Under the pieces are notes generated by a model that did no database searches, was not told the origin of the DNA, and worked only from the letters and a program-made list of their open reading frames with translations. Both the position numbers and the translations under genes were made by a program. From assembly GCF_011398925.1 (NCBI RefSeq), contig NZ_AP022842.1, forward strand, positions 1,352,001-1,416,000: DNA of 64,000 nt, written 5' to 3'. Source of the DNA: Bacillus sp. KH172YL63 (GTDB lineage: Bacteria; Bacillota; Bacilli; Bacillales; Bacillaceae_B). Of this stretch, positions 1 to 7,228 are shown in pieces. Every line of letters begins with the position of its first letter. Positions within the stretch are counted from its first letter, which is position 1.

Positions 1-1
1 C

Positions 2-583
2 GGGCTGATCCACCAAATCGGAGAGTGGGTGCTGGAACAGGTGTGCAGGCAGCTCCAATTATGGCGGAATAAAGGATATAAATCCGTAAGAGTGGCGATC
101 AATATCTCTCCAAAACAGTTTCTGCAGGAACAATTGGCAGACACGATCGGATTTTACTTGAAAACGTATAATCTCCCTGCTTCCTGCATAGAAATTGAAA
201 TTACGGAGGGAGCCATGCAGGACACCCAGCAGACTTTGAAAATGTTAAAAAGGCTCAAGCGGATCGGGGTTTATATTTCTGTGGATGACTTTGGGACCGG
301 ATATTCATCGCTCAATTATTTAAAGCGGTTCCCGATCGACATTTTAAAGATTGACCAATCTTTTGTAAGGGAAATCGGCATGAACCAGAAGGACTCAGCC
401 ATCACGAAGACGATCATTCACCTGGCCCACAGTCTCGGATTGGAAGTGATCGCAGAAGGGGTCGAAAGAGAAGGGCAGGTAACTTTCCTTAAAGAGGCGA
501 ATTGTCAGAAAGCCCAAGGCTATTTCTTCAGTAAGCCGATTTGTCCGGAGGAAATCGAACAGCAGCAATTTGTTCTTATGTGA
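2..583 (+). CDS. EAL-domain c-di-GMP phosphodiesterase, C-terminal part (5' end outside window)
   Basis: The reading frame is open from base 2, so this is the last 193 residues of a longer protein whose start lies upstream. What remains is most of an EAL domain, the family that hydrolyses cyclic di-GMP. Visible landmarks are the metal-binding EITE motif, DDFGTGYSSL, KIDQSFV, the catalytic-glutamate loop AEGVE and the closing AQGYFFSKP. All are intact, so the domain looks catalytically competent. The EAL signature itself and any sensor or GGDEF domain fall outside the window. No terminator is evident after the stop. Identity of the domain is secure; the gene name is not. Confidence 0.93.
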   Translation, partial: GLIHQIGEWVLEQVCRQLQLWRNKGYKSVRVAINISPKQFLQEQLADTIGFYLKTYNLPASCIEIEITEGAMQDTQQTLKMLKRLKRIGVYISVDDFGTGYSSLNYLKRFPIDILKIDQSFVREIGMNQKDSAITKTIIHLAHSLGLEVIAEGVEREGQVTFLKEANCQKAQGYFFSKPICPEEIEQQQFVLM

Positions 584-742
584 TGATTTAAAGCTTGTGA
601 AACAGCCTGCGTCCCTTTCTCCACTAAATGTTTGACAGAGTAATGCCGATGACTTATTTTAAAGTGAGGAGAGTGAAAGATTCATAGAAGCTTTGTCTTC
701 GGTTGAATCAGTGTTCCGAGTGCTTTATAAAGGAGAGGGATT

Positions 743-961
743 ATGAAGAAGTCAAAACGTATGGAAATCCTATTTCTCCCTACCGATAGAGGAACGGTTA
801 AAGTGTATGTGTACGGCTTTAATACTCCTCGGTCTTTAGGTCAGGTAGTTGTTTCATATAACCATATATCGATTGAAGCAAAAGGATATTACAGAAATAA
901 AACGATCATCAAGGCACTGGCACAACTGCATGATGCGATCGTAAACAATCCGGATAGTTAA
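743..961 (+). CDS. small protein of unknown function (72 aa)
   Basis: I do not recognise this gene. It encodes 72 residues with no membrane segment or cysteine, a basic start and a mixed alpha/beta look. An RBS-like AAAGGAGAGGG stands a few bases before the ATG, and a strong intrinsic terminator follows directly after the stop, which together support a real single-gene transcription unit. The opposite-strand frame over the same bases has no comparable signals. Confidence 0.7.
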   Translation: MKKSKRMEILFLPTDRGTVKVYVYGFNTPRSLGQVVVSYNHISIEAKGYYRNKTIIKALAQLHDAIVNNPDS

Positions 962-970
962 ACGTTCAGA

Positions 971-1009
971 CTGATGAACAAGAATTTTTTCTTGTTTATC
1001 AGTTTTTTT
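971..1009 (+). terminator. intrinsic terminator after the 72-aa gene
   Basis: A perfect 14-bp stem (CTGATGAACAAGAA with its complement) with a four-base T loop is followed by seven T. It ends the 743-961 unit and lies upstream of fadH. Confidence 0.9.
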
Positions 1010-1090
1010 ATTGGAATAAATGGTTTTCTTATCCTTCAATATGATAAAATATTGAGTGAATATTCATTCATTTTCAAAGGGGAGATTGAA

Positions 1091-1858
1091 ATGGGAGAGG
1101 AACAAGTAGTGATCGTTACTGGCGGATCAAGCGGTATGGGGAAATATATGGCAAAGAGATTTCTCGAGTCCGGTGCGAGTGTGGTCGTGACCGGAAGAAA
1201 TGAGGAAAGACTTCAGTCTGTTAAAGACGAGTTCTCGTCACTTCAAGGGGATATCGAAATATTTCAAATGGACGTCAGGGAGCAGGAACATGTTCAAGCC
1301 ATGGTAGAATTTACTGCTTCGAAATTTGGGAAAATCGATGTATTGATCAATAATGCGGCAGGGAACTTCATCTGTCCCGTAGAAAAACTCACGCCAAACG
1401 GCTGGAAATCTGTTATTGATATCGTGTTGAACGGGACATTCCTTTGTTCTCATGCGGTCGGTAATTATTGGATTGAGCAAAAGCAAAAAGGATCGATTAT
1501 CAACATGGTTGCAACCTATGCCTGGAATGCAGGCGCAGGGGTGGCACACTCTGCGGCAGCCAAGGCGGGTGTATTATCTTTGACTAGGACCCTCGCAGTA
1601 GAATGGGGCCACAAATACGGCATACGTACCAATGCCATCGCCCCAGGTCCAATTGAACGGACAGGCGGTGCAGAAAAGCTTTGGATATCTGATGAAGCAG
1701 CGAAAAGAACGATCGACAGCGTCCCGATGAAAAGATTAGGCACACCTGAAGAAATTGCCGGACTCGCATTTTATCTGGCTTCTGAACAGGCTTCTTATAT
1801 CAACGGTGAATGCATCACGATGGATGGCGGCCAGTGGCTGAATCCATTCCCGTTCTGA
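1091..1858 (+). CDS. fadH: 2,4-dienoyl-CoA reductase, SDR family
   Basis: This is a 255-residue short-chain dehydrogenase matching B. subtilis FadH (YkuF), which reduces 2,4-dienoyl-CoA with NADPH during beta-oxidation of unsaturated fatty acids. The nucleotide-binding TGGSSGMG lies near residue 10 and NNAAGN near residue 85. The usual YxxxK catalytic pair is replaced by SAAAK, which is characteristic of the dienoyl-CoA reductase branch and not a defect. I place the start at the ATG at 1091, preceded by AAAGGGGAGA; an upstream in-frame extension from 974 runs through the preceding terminator and is not credible. A mismatch-containing terminator follows. The next gene is ykuI, as in the ykuF-ykuI neighbourhood of B. 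subtilis. Confidence 0.88.
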   Translation: MGEEQVVIVTGGSSGMGKYMAKRFLESGASVVVTGRNEERLQSVKDEFSSLQGDIEIFQMDVREQEHVQAMVEFTASKFGKIDVLINNAAGNFICPVEKLTPNGWKSVIDIVLNGTFLCSHAVGNYWIEQKQKGSIINMVATYAWNAGAGVAHSAAAKAGVLSLTRTLAVEWGHKYGIRTNAIAPGPIERTGGAEKLWISDEAAKRTIDSVPMKRLGTPEEIAGLAFYLASEQASYINGECITMDGGQWLNPFPF

Positions 1859-1868
1859 TGATGAAAAG

Positions 1869-1908
1869 CATCCTTCTCTTGTCAATAGACAAGGCAAGGG
1901 TGTTTTTT
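1869..1908 (+). terminator. intrinsic terminator after fadH
   Basis: A 15-bp stem with one mismatch (CATCCTT...AAGGGTG) and a short loop is followed by six T, ten bases after the fadH stop. Confidence 0.8.
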
Positions 1909-1985
1909 AGTTCGGTACTTTCAGCTCATTTGCATATTTGTGTTATAATTATGCAAAAAACAAGTGTGAGCGTGGGGGAGTAAGA

Positions 1986-3209
1986 ATGGATGCATTAGAC
2001 GTAATTACCAATATGAATCAAGTGGTACCCTACTTTCAACCAATCTTCAGCGCGGATGAACATAAGATCATCGGATATGAAGTGTTAGGAAGATTGAGGG
2101 TCGGCGACAATCATGTAGAAAGCCTCGGACCTTTCTTTTGTGATGAAGAGATACCGGATGAGTATAAACTGGAAGTGGATGAGCATGTTACGCGCAAAGC
2201 GCTCGATCAATACATACAAGAAAAGCAGGAAGGGCTTATTTTCCTTAACCGGGATGCAAGGCTCCTGATGCTGGATCATGGAGAATCATTCCTTGAACTT
2301 CTGCAGGAATATGAGAAAAAAGGGCTGAAATTTGAGCAAACAGTGATTGAACTGTCTGAGAAGACGTTTTCAGGGGATTTTGATCAGTTGGTCCACTTGC
2401 TTCTGTATTATAAAACGTATGGAATCAAGATTGCAATCGACAATGTTGGAGGAAATAGCGGGCAATTGGATCGGCTCTCCCAATTTTCACCTGATATTTT
2501 AAAAGTGGATTTATTTCAGTTGAGGAATGATGCCGGCAACAAAGTGTATAAAGATATCCTGTACAGTCTTTCCGTGCTTGCCAGAAAGATTGGGGCATCC
2601 TTATTATTCGAGCATATCGAAATCAATTTCCAGCTTCAATTTGCCTGGATGAACGGCGGCCGATATTATCAAGGATATTACCTTCATCATCCTTCGGAAT
2701 CCTTTTTGAATCCGGATGTGCTAAAAGAGAAATTGAAGGAAAAATGTCAGGACTATATCCGCTATGAAAAGAAGCATCTGGAAACCGGCTATAAGTTTGC
2801 GGAAGTGCTTCATAAGGAAATCAGTCAGCTGTTGACAACACTCAAAAAACAGCTGGGAGAATACGATGACATCCTGATGGAAGTTGCAAAGAATTTTTCG
2901 GATAAGTGTTTTCGCTTATATATTTGTGATGAAAACGGCTTTCAGATGACGAGCAATTTCCTGAAGATTGATGCCGACTGGACGGTCCAACCGACCTATA
3001 AAGGGAAGAACTGGAGCTGGCGCCCTTACTTCCTTGAGAATATCATCCGGATGCAGATCAATAAAAAAGGATTATTATCAGACATATACAGTGACATCGA
3101 TTCAGGGGAATCCATCAGGACCTACTCATACCCGTTCGGAAACGGGCTCTACCTGTTCATGGACCTTTCATACGAATATTTATTCGAAGAGGATGGCCTC
3201 CTGTTTTAG
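1986..3209 (+). CDS. ykuI: degenerate EAL-domain protein YkuI, likely c-di-GMP receptor
   Basis: The product is 407 residues, the same length as B. subtilis YkuI. It has an EAL-type domain (about 1-250) followed by a linker and a PAS-like C-terminal domain (about 260-400). Start at ATG 1986 is set by GTGGGGGAG eight bases upstream. Catalytic positions are altered: GYEVLGRL stands for the EAL loop, IDNVGGNSG for the usual DDFGTG motif (second Asp replaced by Asn), and FEHIE for AEGVE. This suggests nucleotide binding with weak or no hydrolysis, in line with what is known of B. subtilis YkuI. A block of interspersed repeats follows directly. Confidence 0.9.
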   Translation: MDALDVITNMNQVVPYFQPIFSADEHKIIGYEVLGRLRVGDNHVESLGPFFCDEEIPDEYKLEVDEHVTRKALDQYIQEKQEGLIFLNRDARLLMLDHGESFLELLQEYEKKGLKFEQTVIELSEKTFSGDFDQLVHLLLYYKTYGIKIAIDNVGGNSGQLDRLSQFSPDILKVDLFQLRNDAGNKVYKDILYSLSVLARKIGASLLFEHIEINFQLQFAWMNGGRYYQGYYLHHPSESFLNPDVLKEKLKEKCQDYIRYEKKHLETGYKFAEVLHKEISQLLTTLKKQLGEYDDILMEVAKNFSDKCFRLYICDENGFQMTSNFLKIDADWTVQPTYKGKNWSWRPYFLENIIRMQINKKGLLSDIYSDIDSGESIRTYSYPFGNGLYLFMDLSYEYLFEEDGLLF

Positions 3210-3245
3210 AGGGGAAGCAGCTGATCATCCGCCTCCGCTTTTTTT

Positions 3246-3371
3246 GATGTCCAGCTCCGGCGGCTAGCCCCTGGAGGTCATTAGCTAAATGGTCCCAAGA
3301 AGGCAAAGACCGCCTTCTTATGTCCATTCATCTTATGCTGGTCGGGGCTGAACGAGCCGCCTACGCTTTTC
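3246..3371 (+). repeat. type-1 palindromic interspersed repeat, copy 1
   Basis: The unit begins GATGTCCAGCTCCGGCGGCT and ends GCCGCCTACGCTTTTC. Its outer arms (GGCGGCTAGCCCC against GGGGCTG...AGCCGCC) are complementary and enclose an inner stem AGAAGGC/GCCTTCT. It belongs to the same subfamily as the copies at 3500 and 44216. It contains no credible gene. Confidence 0.85.
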
Positions 3372-3372
3372 T

Positions 3373-3497
3373 CTATGTCCAGCTGCAGGGGCTTGAGGCT
3401 CGAGGTCATATGCCAAGCAACCCAAAAAGGCAAAAAACGCCTTTCCGGGTTGCTCGTCATATGCTTGTCGCCTCAGAGCAAGCCCCTTCCGCTTTTC
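3373..3497 (+). repeat. type-1 palindromic interspersed repeat, copy 2 (second subfamily)
   Basis: This abuts copy 1 head to tail. The outer arms are related to copy 1, but the inner stem is different: AGCAACCC...AAAGGC pairs with GCCTTT...GGGTTGCT. The closest relative in the window is the copy at 60064. Confidence 0.8.
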
Positions 3498-3499
3498 AT

Positions 3500-3623
3500 G
3501 ATGTCCAGCTCCGGCGGCTAGCCCCTCGAGGTCATAAGCTAAATGGTCTATGAAGGCAAAGCCCGCCTTCACAGTCCATTCATCTTATGCTTGTCGGGGC
3601 TGCCCAAGCCGCCTCCGCTTTTC
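3500..3623 (+). repeat. type-1 palindromic interspersed repeat, copy 3
   Basis: This is nearly identical to copy 1 in its ends and middle. The inner stem reads TGAAGGC/GCCTTCA where copy 1 has AGAAGGC/GCCTTCT, a paired change that keeps the helix. Three copies in tandem fill almost the whole spacer between ykuI and the next gene. Confidence 0.85.
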
Positions 3624-3686
3624 TTGTATAGCTTGTATCGATTGGGACAAATTATGCTTAAGGACATTTGTAAGGAGGGGTCATGG

Positions 3687-3926
3687 ATGAGTATGTTTAT
3701 GATTGTGCTTACCTTGGTTGCCGTTGGGCTTGCAGGATATTCACTTGTGTATACGTTTAGGATTGCCGGACAGGAAAAACGGTTGAAGGGGGATTTTGAT
3801 ACAGATATCCCAGATGTCGTGAAGGAACATCCATTTATTCGAAATCCAGTGTTCCTATCGATATTAATCGGTTCCATCCTGATTATCTTTTTCATTGCTT
3901 ACTGGTCGATTCGCTATTTATATTGA
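3687..3926 (+). CDS. small membrane protein with two TM segments (79 aa)
   Basis: I do not recognise a named family. The 79-residue product has one hydrophobic segment at about 3-24, a charged middle (GQEKRLKGDFDTD) and a second at about 54-77. The ATG at 3687 follows AAGGAGGGG with six bases of spacing, a strong start signal; the longer frame upstream is only the tail of the repeat. The gene sits alone between the repeat block and a 20-bp tandem array, and appears to be an addition relative to the B. subtilis ykuI-ykuJ order. Confidence 0.75.
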   Translation: MSMFMIVLTLVAVGLAGYSLVYTFRIAGQEKRLKGDFDTDIPDVVKEHPFIRNPVFLSILIGSILIIFFIAYWSIRYLY

Positions 3927-4015
3927 AGGTTGGAGGCTGCATTACGGTGCGGCTTCTTTGATTTGCAGCAAATTCTTCATAGAGTGAGCCCTTTAGGCAG
4001 GCTTTCGATGAGGAT

Positions 4016-4128
4016 AACGGCGAAAATATTAATATAACGGCGAAATCTGAGATTTAACGGCGAAATTTTCAATATAACGGCGATATCCAGGATTTAACGG
4101 CGATATTTCAAATATAACGGCGAAATTC
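4016..4128. repeat. 20-bp-period AACGGCG tandem array (six units)
   Basis: The heptamer AACGGCG recurs at 4016, 4036, 4056, 4076, 4096 and 4116, an exact 20-bp period. The 13 bases between are AT-rich and mostly near-palindromic, for example AAATCTGAGATTT and ATATTTCAAATAT, and alternate between units ending ATAT and units ending ATTT, giving a 40-bp higher-order repeat. No open frame uses it. Confidence 0.9.
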
Positions 4129-4143
4129 ATTTTTCCCCCTTTC

Positions 4144-4180
4144 AAAAAGGATGCTGCATTTTTTTGCCGCATCCTTTTTG
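4144..4180. terminator. intrinsic terminator downstream of the array
   Basis: AAAAAGGATGC and GCATCCTTTTT form an 11-bp stem flanked by A and T runs, so it could work in both directions. It would end transcription from the 79-aa gene through the array. Confidence 0.75.
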
Positions 4181-4350
4181 GGTGGATTTACCACCGGCAA
4201 TTGGGTTTGACTGACAGAAATAGAGGGGATTTTACAAACAACTTAAAAAAGTTGTCAGTCAGTGTGAGGAAGAATCGAACGAATGGTAACCAACCGACAA
4301 TTTTCTGTTGCTACAATGGTTTCATCCTATCAGGAAATGGAGGGAGAAAT

Positions 4351-4848
4351 ATGAAAAAAAAGAAATGGTGGCTGTTAGTGGTCATCCTGGTGCTCTTCAT
4401 TCCAGTCTATGGACAAGTCAAGGAGATCAAAGCTTCTGAATTCAAGGAGGACAACCTCCTTTCTCTGGTAAGAGAAGCATCGATGTCCCAGATTTCCTTA
4501 AGTGAAGAGCCCCAGTCGAAAAAACAAATCCACAAGAAACTGTCTCATTATTTCACATCTGATTTAACAGATCACTTCATCCAAGAGAATGTATACGAGG
4601 TGGAGGGGGGATTCGTCACTTTTGGTTCGGATTTTGCCCCGTATTATGTGCCTTTTTTTCAATATGATGATACAACGAAGACCGGGTATAGCAAGGGTAA
4701 ATGGTATGTTTGGGAAGAGAGGTCGGCTGAAGAGGGCCCGTATTCGACCCCTGGTGGCATAGAAGCGGTTGTGGTAACAGAGGAAGAGGGTTCCTGGAAA
4801 GTGTCAGAGATCATATACGAATTACCTGAAGACATTTTATCACCGTAA
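4351..4848 (+). CDS. secreted protein of unknown function (165 aa)
   Basis: The product starts MKKKKWWLL followed by a hydrophobic stretch to about residue 22 and a plausible cleavage site near VYGQVKEIKA, so it is probably exported. There is no lipobox cysteine. The mature part is acidic, with SKKQIHKKLSHYFTSDLTDHF and a W-rich C-terminal half (GKWYVWEER). It resembles the Bacillus DUF3993-type secreted proteins, but I cannot confirm that by search. The ATG at 4351 follows AAATGGAGGG; the longer upstream frame has no start signal. A very strong bidirectional terminator follows. Confidence 0.72.
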   Translation: MKKKKWWLLVVILVLFIPVYGQVKEIKASEFKEDNLLSLVREASMSQISLSEEPQSKKQIHKKLSHYFTSDLTDHFIQENVYEVEGGFVTFGSDFAPYYVPFFQYDDTTKTGYSKGKWYVWEERSAEEGPYSTPGGIEAVVVTEEEGSWKVSEIIYELPEDILSP

Positions 4849-4850
4849 TA

Positions 4851-4899
4851 CATAAAACCGGCCGGATTCCAATGATAAGGGAATCCGGCCGGTTTTATG
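4851..4899. terminator. bidirectional intrinsic terminator between convergent genes
   Basis: An almost perfect 20-bp stem (ATAAAACCGGCCGGATTCC and its complement) with an eight- to nine-base loop separates the secreted-protein gene (+) from the glutaredoxin gene (-). Confidence 0.92.
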
Positions 4900-4901
4900 C
4901 G

Positions 4902-5135
4902 TTATAGGTTTAAAGCTTCTGATAGTGCTTCGAGGTTGAAGCCTGAAATGACCGTGTCATCCACCGTGATGGTAGGGGTAGAATAGGATTTCAATTGATT
5001 GATCAGGTGCTTTCTTGCTTTTTCATTTTCTGCTATGTTGATTTCCTTGTAGGGGATGGTATGTTCCTTCAAGAACATTTTGACTACCTCACAGGGTGGG
5101 CAATCAGGCTGTGTATACAGGGTGACTTCTTTCAT
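4902..5135 (-). CDS. glutaredoxin-like thiol-disulfide protein
   Basis: This 77-residue protein is a minimal glutaredoxin or NrdH-type redoxin. The active site CPPC is at residues 12-15 (QPDCPPCEVVKMFL), the cis-proline motif STPTI near residue 53, and the GF motif of the C-terminal helix (ISGFNLEAL) near 64. It presumably reduces disulfides in the cytoplasm; its partner is unknown. Its start overlaps the stop of the upstream metallo-hydrolase gene by four bases (ATGA), so the two are translationally coupled and likely work in the same process. Confidence 0.85.
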   Translation of the reverse strand: MKEVTLYTQPDCPPCEVVKMFLKEHTIPYKEINIAENEKARKHLINQLKSYSTPTITVDDTVISGFNLEALSEALNL

Positions 5136-6088
5136 GCTGTTGATTCTCCTTTCGGTTTCTTCATAAAATAATCGACAATCCCCATTGCAGATACTTGCAT
5201 GTCCAGTATCAATAACTCTCGTACAGGGTGATCAGGGGCGACATCATGCCGGGTCATCCAGTTACTTGCATAATGAAACAGGGCAGAGGTGACATTTTTT
5301 ACGTTTTCCTCAAACGGAAGAGAGGGGACAAAATGCTCCTTGCTGATTTCCATGAACCGCTCAAGATGCTCTTCCACTTCCGAAAGGGCATAAGTTACTT
5401 GATCTGTTTCACCGAAATGGCCGAAATATAACCGGTCCAGTCTGCATTCCTTGTACAATTGAATGGCGTGCCTCATCTGATCAGGATTGAATTGATTTGG
5501 TGAGGTGGAAGGGAAGTAAAACCTCTTCGGTCCCACGCGATATTGAATACCGGACGTATCACCCGTGAACATTCCGTTTGAGACAGAGTCTAAAATGCTG
5601 AAATGGTGATTAGCATGACCAGGGGTGTGGTAAAACGTCAATGTACAGGTTTCACTGAGGTCCAGGGACTCCCTGTCTTCCATCACCCTGATCCGTTCTT
5701 CAGGAATTGGGATGATCGGGTGGAAGAGTGCATCGAATTTATCCCCGTAAACCGCCTTGGCACCACTGATCAATCTGCTTGGGTCGACAAGGTGACGCCG
5801 TGCTTTCGGATGGACGATGACCGTGGCGTTTGGGCATTCTTGCAGGAAGAGACCCGCACCTCCTGCGTGGTCAAGATGGATGTGGGTTAAAATTATGTAT
5901 TGAATATCTTCAAGATTAATGTTTAACTTAGAGAGACCTTTTTTTAGATGAGGTATAGATGGACTGGCTGATGTTTCGATAATCGTCAAGGATTTTTCCT
6001 TTATGATATAACTCCCGGTGCGTTCATGCATTGAAAGATCCATCAGGTCAACCAGGGATATGCGGGAATCTATCCGGTGAATGCTCAT
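5132..6088 (-). CDS. MBL-fold metallo-hydrolase
   Basis: The 318-residue product has the full metallo-beta-lactamase signature: THIHLDHAGG (HxHxDH) near residue 66, a second histidine in TPGHANHH near 156, TGDTSG near 173 and YFGHFGE near 222. The family hydrolyses thioesters, lactones or phosphoesters with two metal ions; the substrate here is not evident. It has no signal peptide. It is the first gene of a two-gene minus-strand operon with a glutaredoxin, which may hint at a thiol-adduct or thioester substrate, but that is inference. Neither gene stands at this place in B. subtilis. Confidence 0.85.
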   Translation of the reverse strand: MSIHRIDSRISLVDLMDLSMHERTGSYIIKEKSLTIIETSASPSIPHLKKGLSKLNINLEDIQYIILTHIHLDHAGGAGLFLQECPNATVIVHPKARRHLVDPSRLISGAKAVYGDKFDALFHPIIPIPEERIRVMEDRESLDLSETCTLTFYHTPGHANHHFSILDSVSNGMFTGDTSGIQYRVGPKRFYFPSTSPNQFNPDQMRHAIQLYKECRLDRLYFGHFGETDQVTYALSEVEEHLERFMEISKEHFVPSLPFEENVKNVTSALFHYASNWMTRHDVAPDHPVRELLILDMQVSAMGIVDYFMKKPKGESTA

Positions 6089-6240
6089 CGTATCAATCCT
6101 TTCGGGAAGAATATCGTTCTACCCTTTCATTATAAAGGAATTTTTGTGAAAAAAGGACAAAACATTAGAATTAACAGGATAGAATCTGGTACAATGCAAA
6201 AGCTAGAACCAAGATTAGATCAGGAAAGGAGAGACCGATT

Positions 6241-6486
6241 ATGTCTCAGCTTCTTGGAATTATACAAAGATTAAAATCATTACAAGAACAAGGTGAACAA
6301 GGGGAAACTCAACAACGATTTTTCGAATATAACGGAAAGAAAATCTGTGAGGTAAAGTACTTGCCTAAACAGGATACTTTCGAAATCGAAGTCATGAATG
6401 AAAAAGGAAACAGTTTTCCTTTTGATAACATAGACATTACAGCCATTGAAATTTTCGAACTGCTTCAAGAGGCTCAACAAGATTGA
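6241..6486 (+). CDS. ykuJ: conserved protein YkuJ
   Basis: This 81-residue protein matches the Bacillus YkuJ family, whose function is not established. It is soluble and acidic, with the conserved beta-strand pattern RFFEYNGKKICEVKY followed by a C-terminal helix rich in Gln and Glu. The ATG follows AGGAAAGGAGAGA. A short hairpin terminator follows and darB is next. B. subtilis ykuK and abbA, which stand between these two there, are absent here. Confidence 0.85.
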   Translation: MSQLLGIIQRLKSLQEQGEQGETQQRFFEYNGKKICEVKYLPKQDTFEIEVMNEKGNSFPFDNIDITAIEIFELLQEAQQD

Positions 6487-6493
6487 TCCATTT

Positions 6494-6521
6494 AAAAGGT
6501 AACCATTCGGTTATCTTTTTT
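6494..6521 (+). terminator. intrinsic terminator after ykuJ
   Basis: AAAAGGTAACC and GGTTATCTTTTT form a short stem with a small loop followed by a T run, eight bases past the ykuJ stop. Confidence 0.7.
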
Positions 6522-6622
6522 AGTCTCCATTCAAACGTGAAAACATACAATTTTATTCCAGTATGTTAAAATGAATATGTTTGGATCACTTTATTTTTAT
6601 TATGTAAAATGAGGGGTTATAC

Positions 6623-7063
6623 ATGATTTCATTGAGCAGCAAAGCGTTATTGGAAACGAATATTAAGGACTTTATCATTCCTTCTGAGAAGGTTGCACAT
6701 GTTCAGGTAGGAAACTCCCTGGAGCATGCATTGCTATTACTCACTAAGAGTGGTTATTCTGCCATTCCTGTCCTTGACCCTGCGTTCCGTTTCAAAGGAT
6801 TGATCAGTTCAAGCCTCATAACGGACTCTATTCTCGGTCTTGAACGTTTCGAGTTTGAAAAGCTTGAATCCATGAAGGTAGAAGAAGTCATGACGGCTGA
6901 AGTTCCTATCGTGTCTTTGGAGTCGGACTTTAAGAAGGCATTGGAACTATTGGTAGATCATCCTTTTCTGTGTGTCGTATCTGAAGATGGATACTTTGAA
7001 GGGATCATGACGAGACGGGTTGTCTTAAAGCAGCTTCAGCGGCAGCTTTTTAAAAAGGATTAG
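6623..7063 (+). CDS. darB: CBS-domain c-di-AMP receptor DarB (YkuL/CbpB)
   Basis: The product is 146 residues and consists of two CBS domains (about 20-75 and 85-140) with nothing else. Length, the IKDFIIPSEKVAHVQ start and position beside ykuJ fit B. subtilis YkuL, now called DarB. That protein binds cyclic di-AMP; in its free form it binds Rel and stimulates pyruvate carboxylase PycA. Both the fold and the synteny are visible here; the ligand and partners are taken from the B. subtilis family. A pycA gene lies 43 kb downstream in this window. Confidence 0.85.
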   Translation: MISLSSKALLETNIKDFIIPSEKVAHVQVGNSLEHALLLLTKSGYSAIPVLDPAFRFKGLISSSLITDSILGLERFEFEKLESMKVEEVMTAEVPIVSLESDFKKALELLVDHPFLCVVSEDGYFEGIMTRRVVLKQLQRQLFKKD

Positions 7064-7228
7064 TCGATCCTGCTGCAGTTACATATGAAAAACATGAAGG
7101 ATGGCATCAGCGTCATCCTCTTTCTTTTATCCTTTTTTACAGTGCTTTTTTCGTACTGGTCAGCAAACAGCTTCACCTATACATGTCGTAAACCACACAC
7201 CATTCAACGTAAAGGCAGGGAAAAGAAA

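Noticed and set aside
3320-3572. Open frames of 77-79 codons on both strands between ykuI and the two-TM gene
   Set aside because: They lie entirely within the palindromic type-1 repeats, have no ribosome site and owe their openness to the repeat sequence.
4016-4128. CRISPR array
   Set aside because: Repeats of 7 conserved bases at a 20-bp period with low-complexity spacers do not fit repeat and spacer lengths of CRISPR, and no cas genes are present.
7085-7228. N-terminal extension of the MFS exporter from ATG 7085
   Set aside because: It would add a hydrophobic leader and a basic segment not usual in DHA2 exporters; 7229 starts just before TM1.
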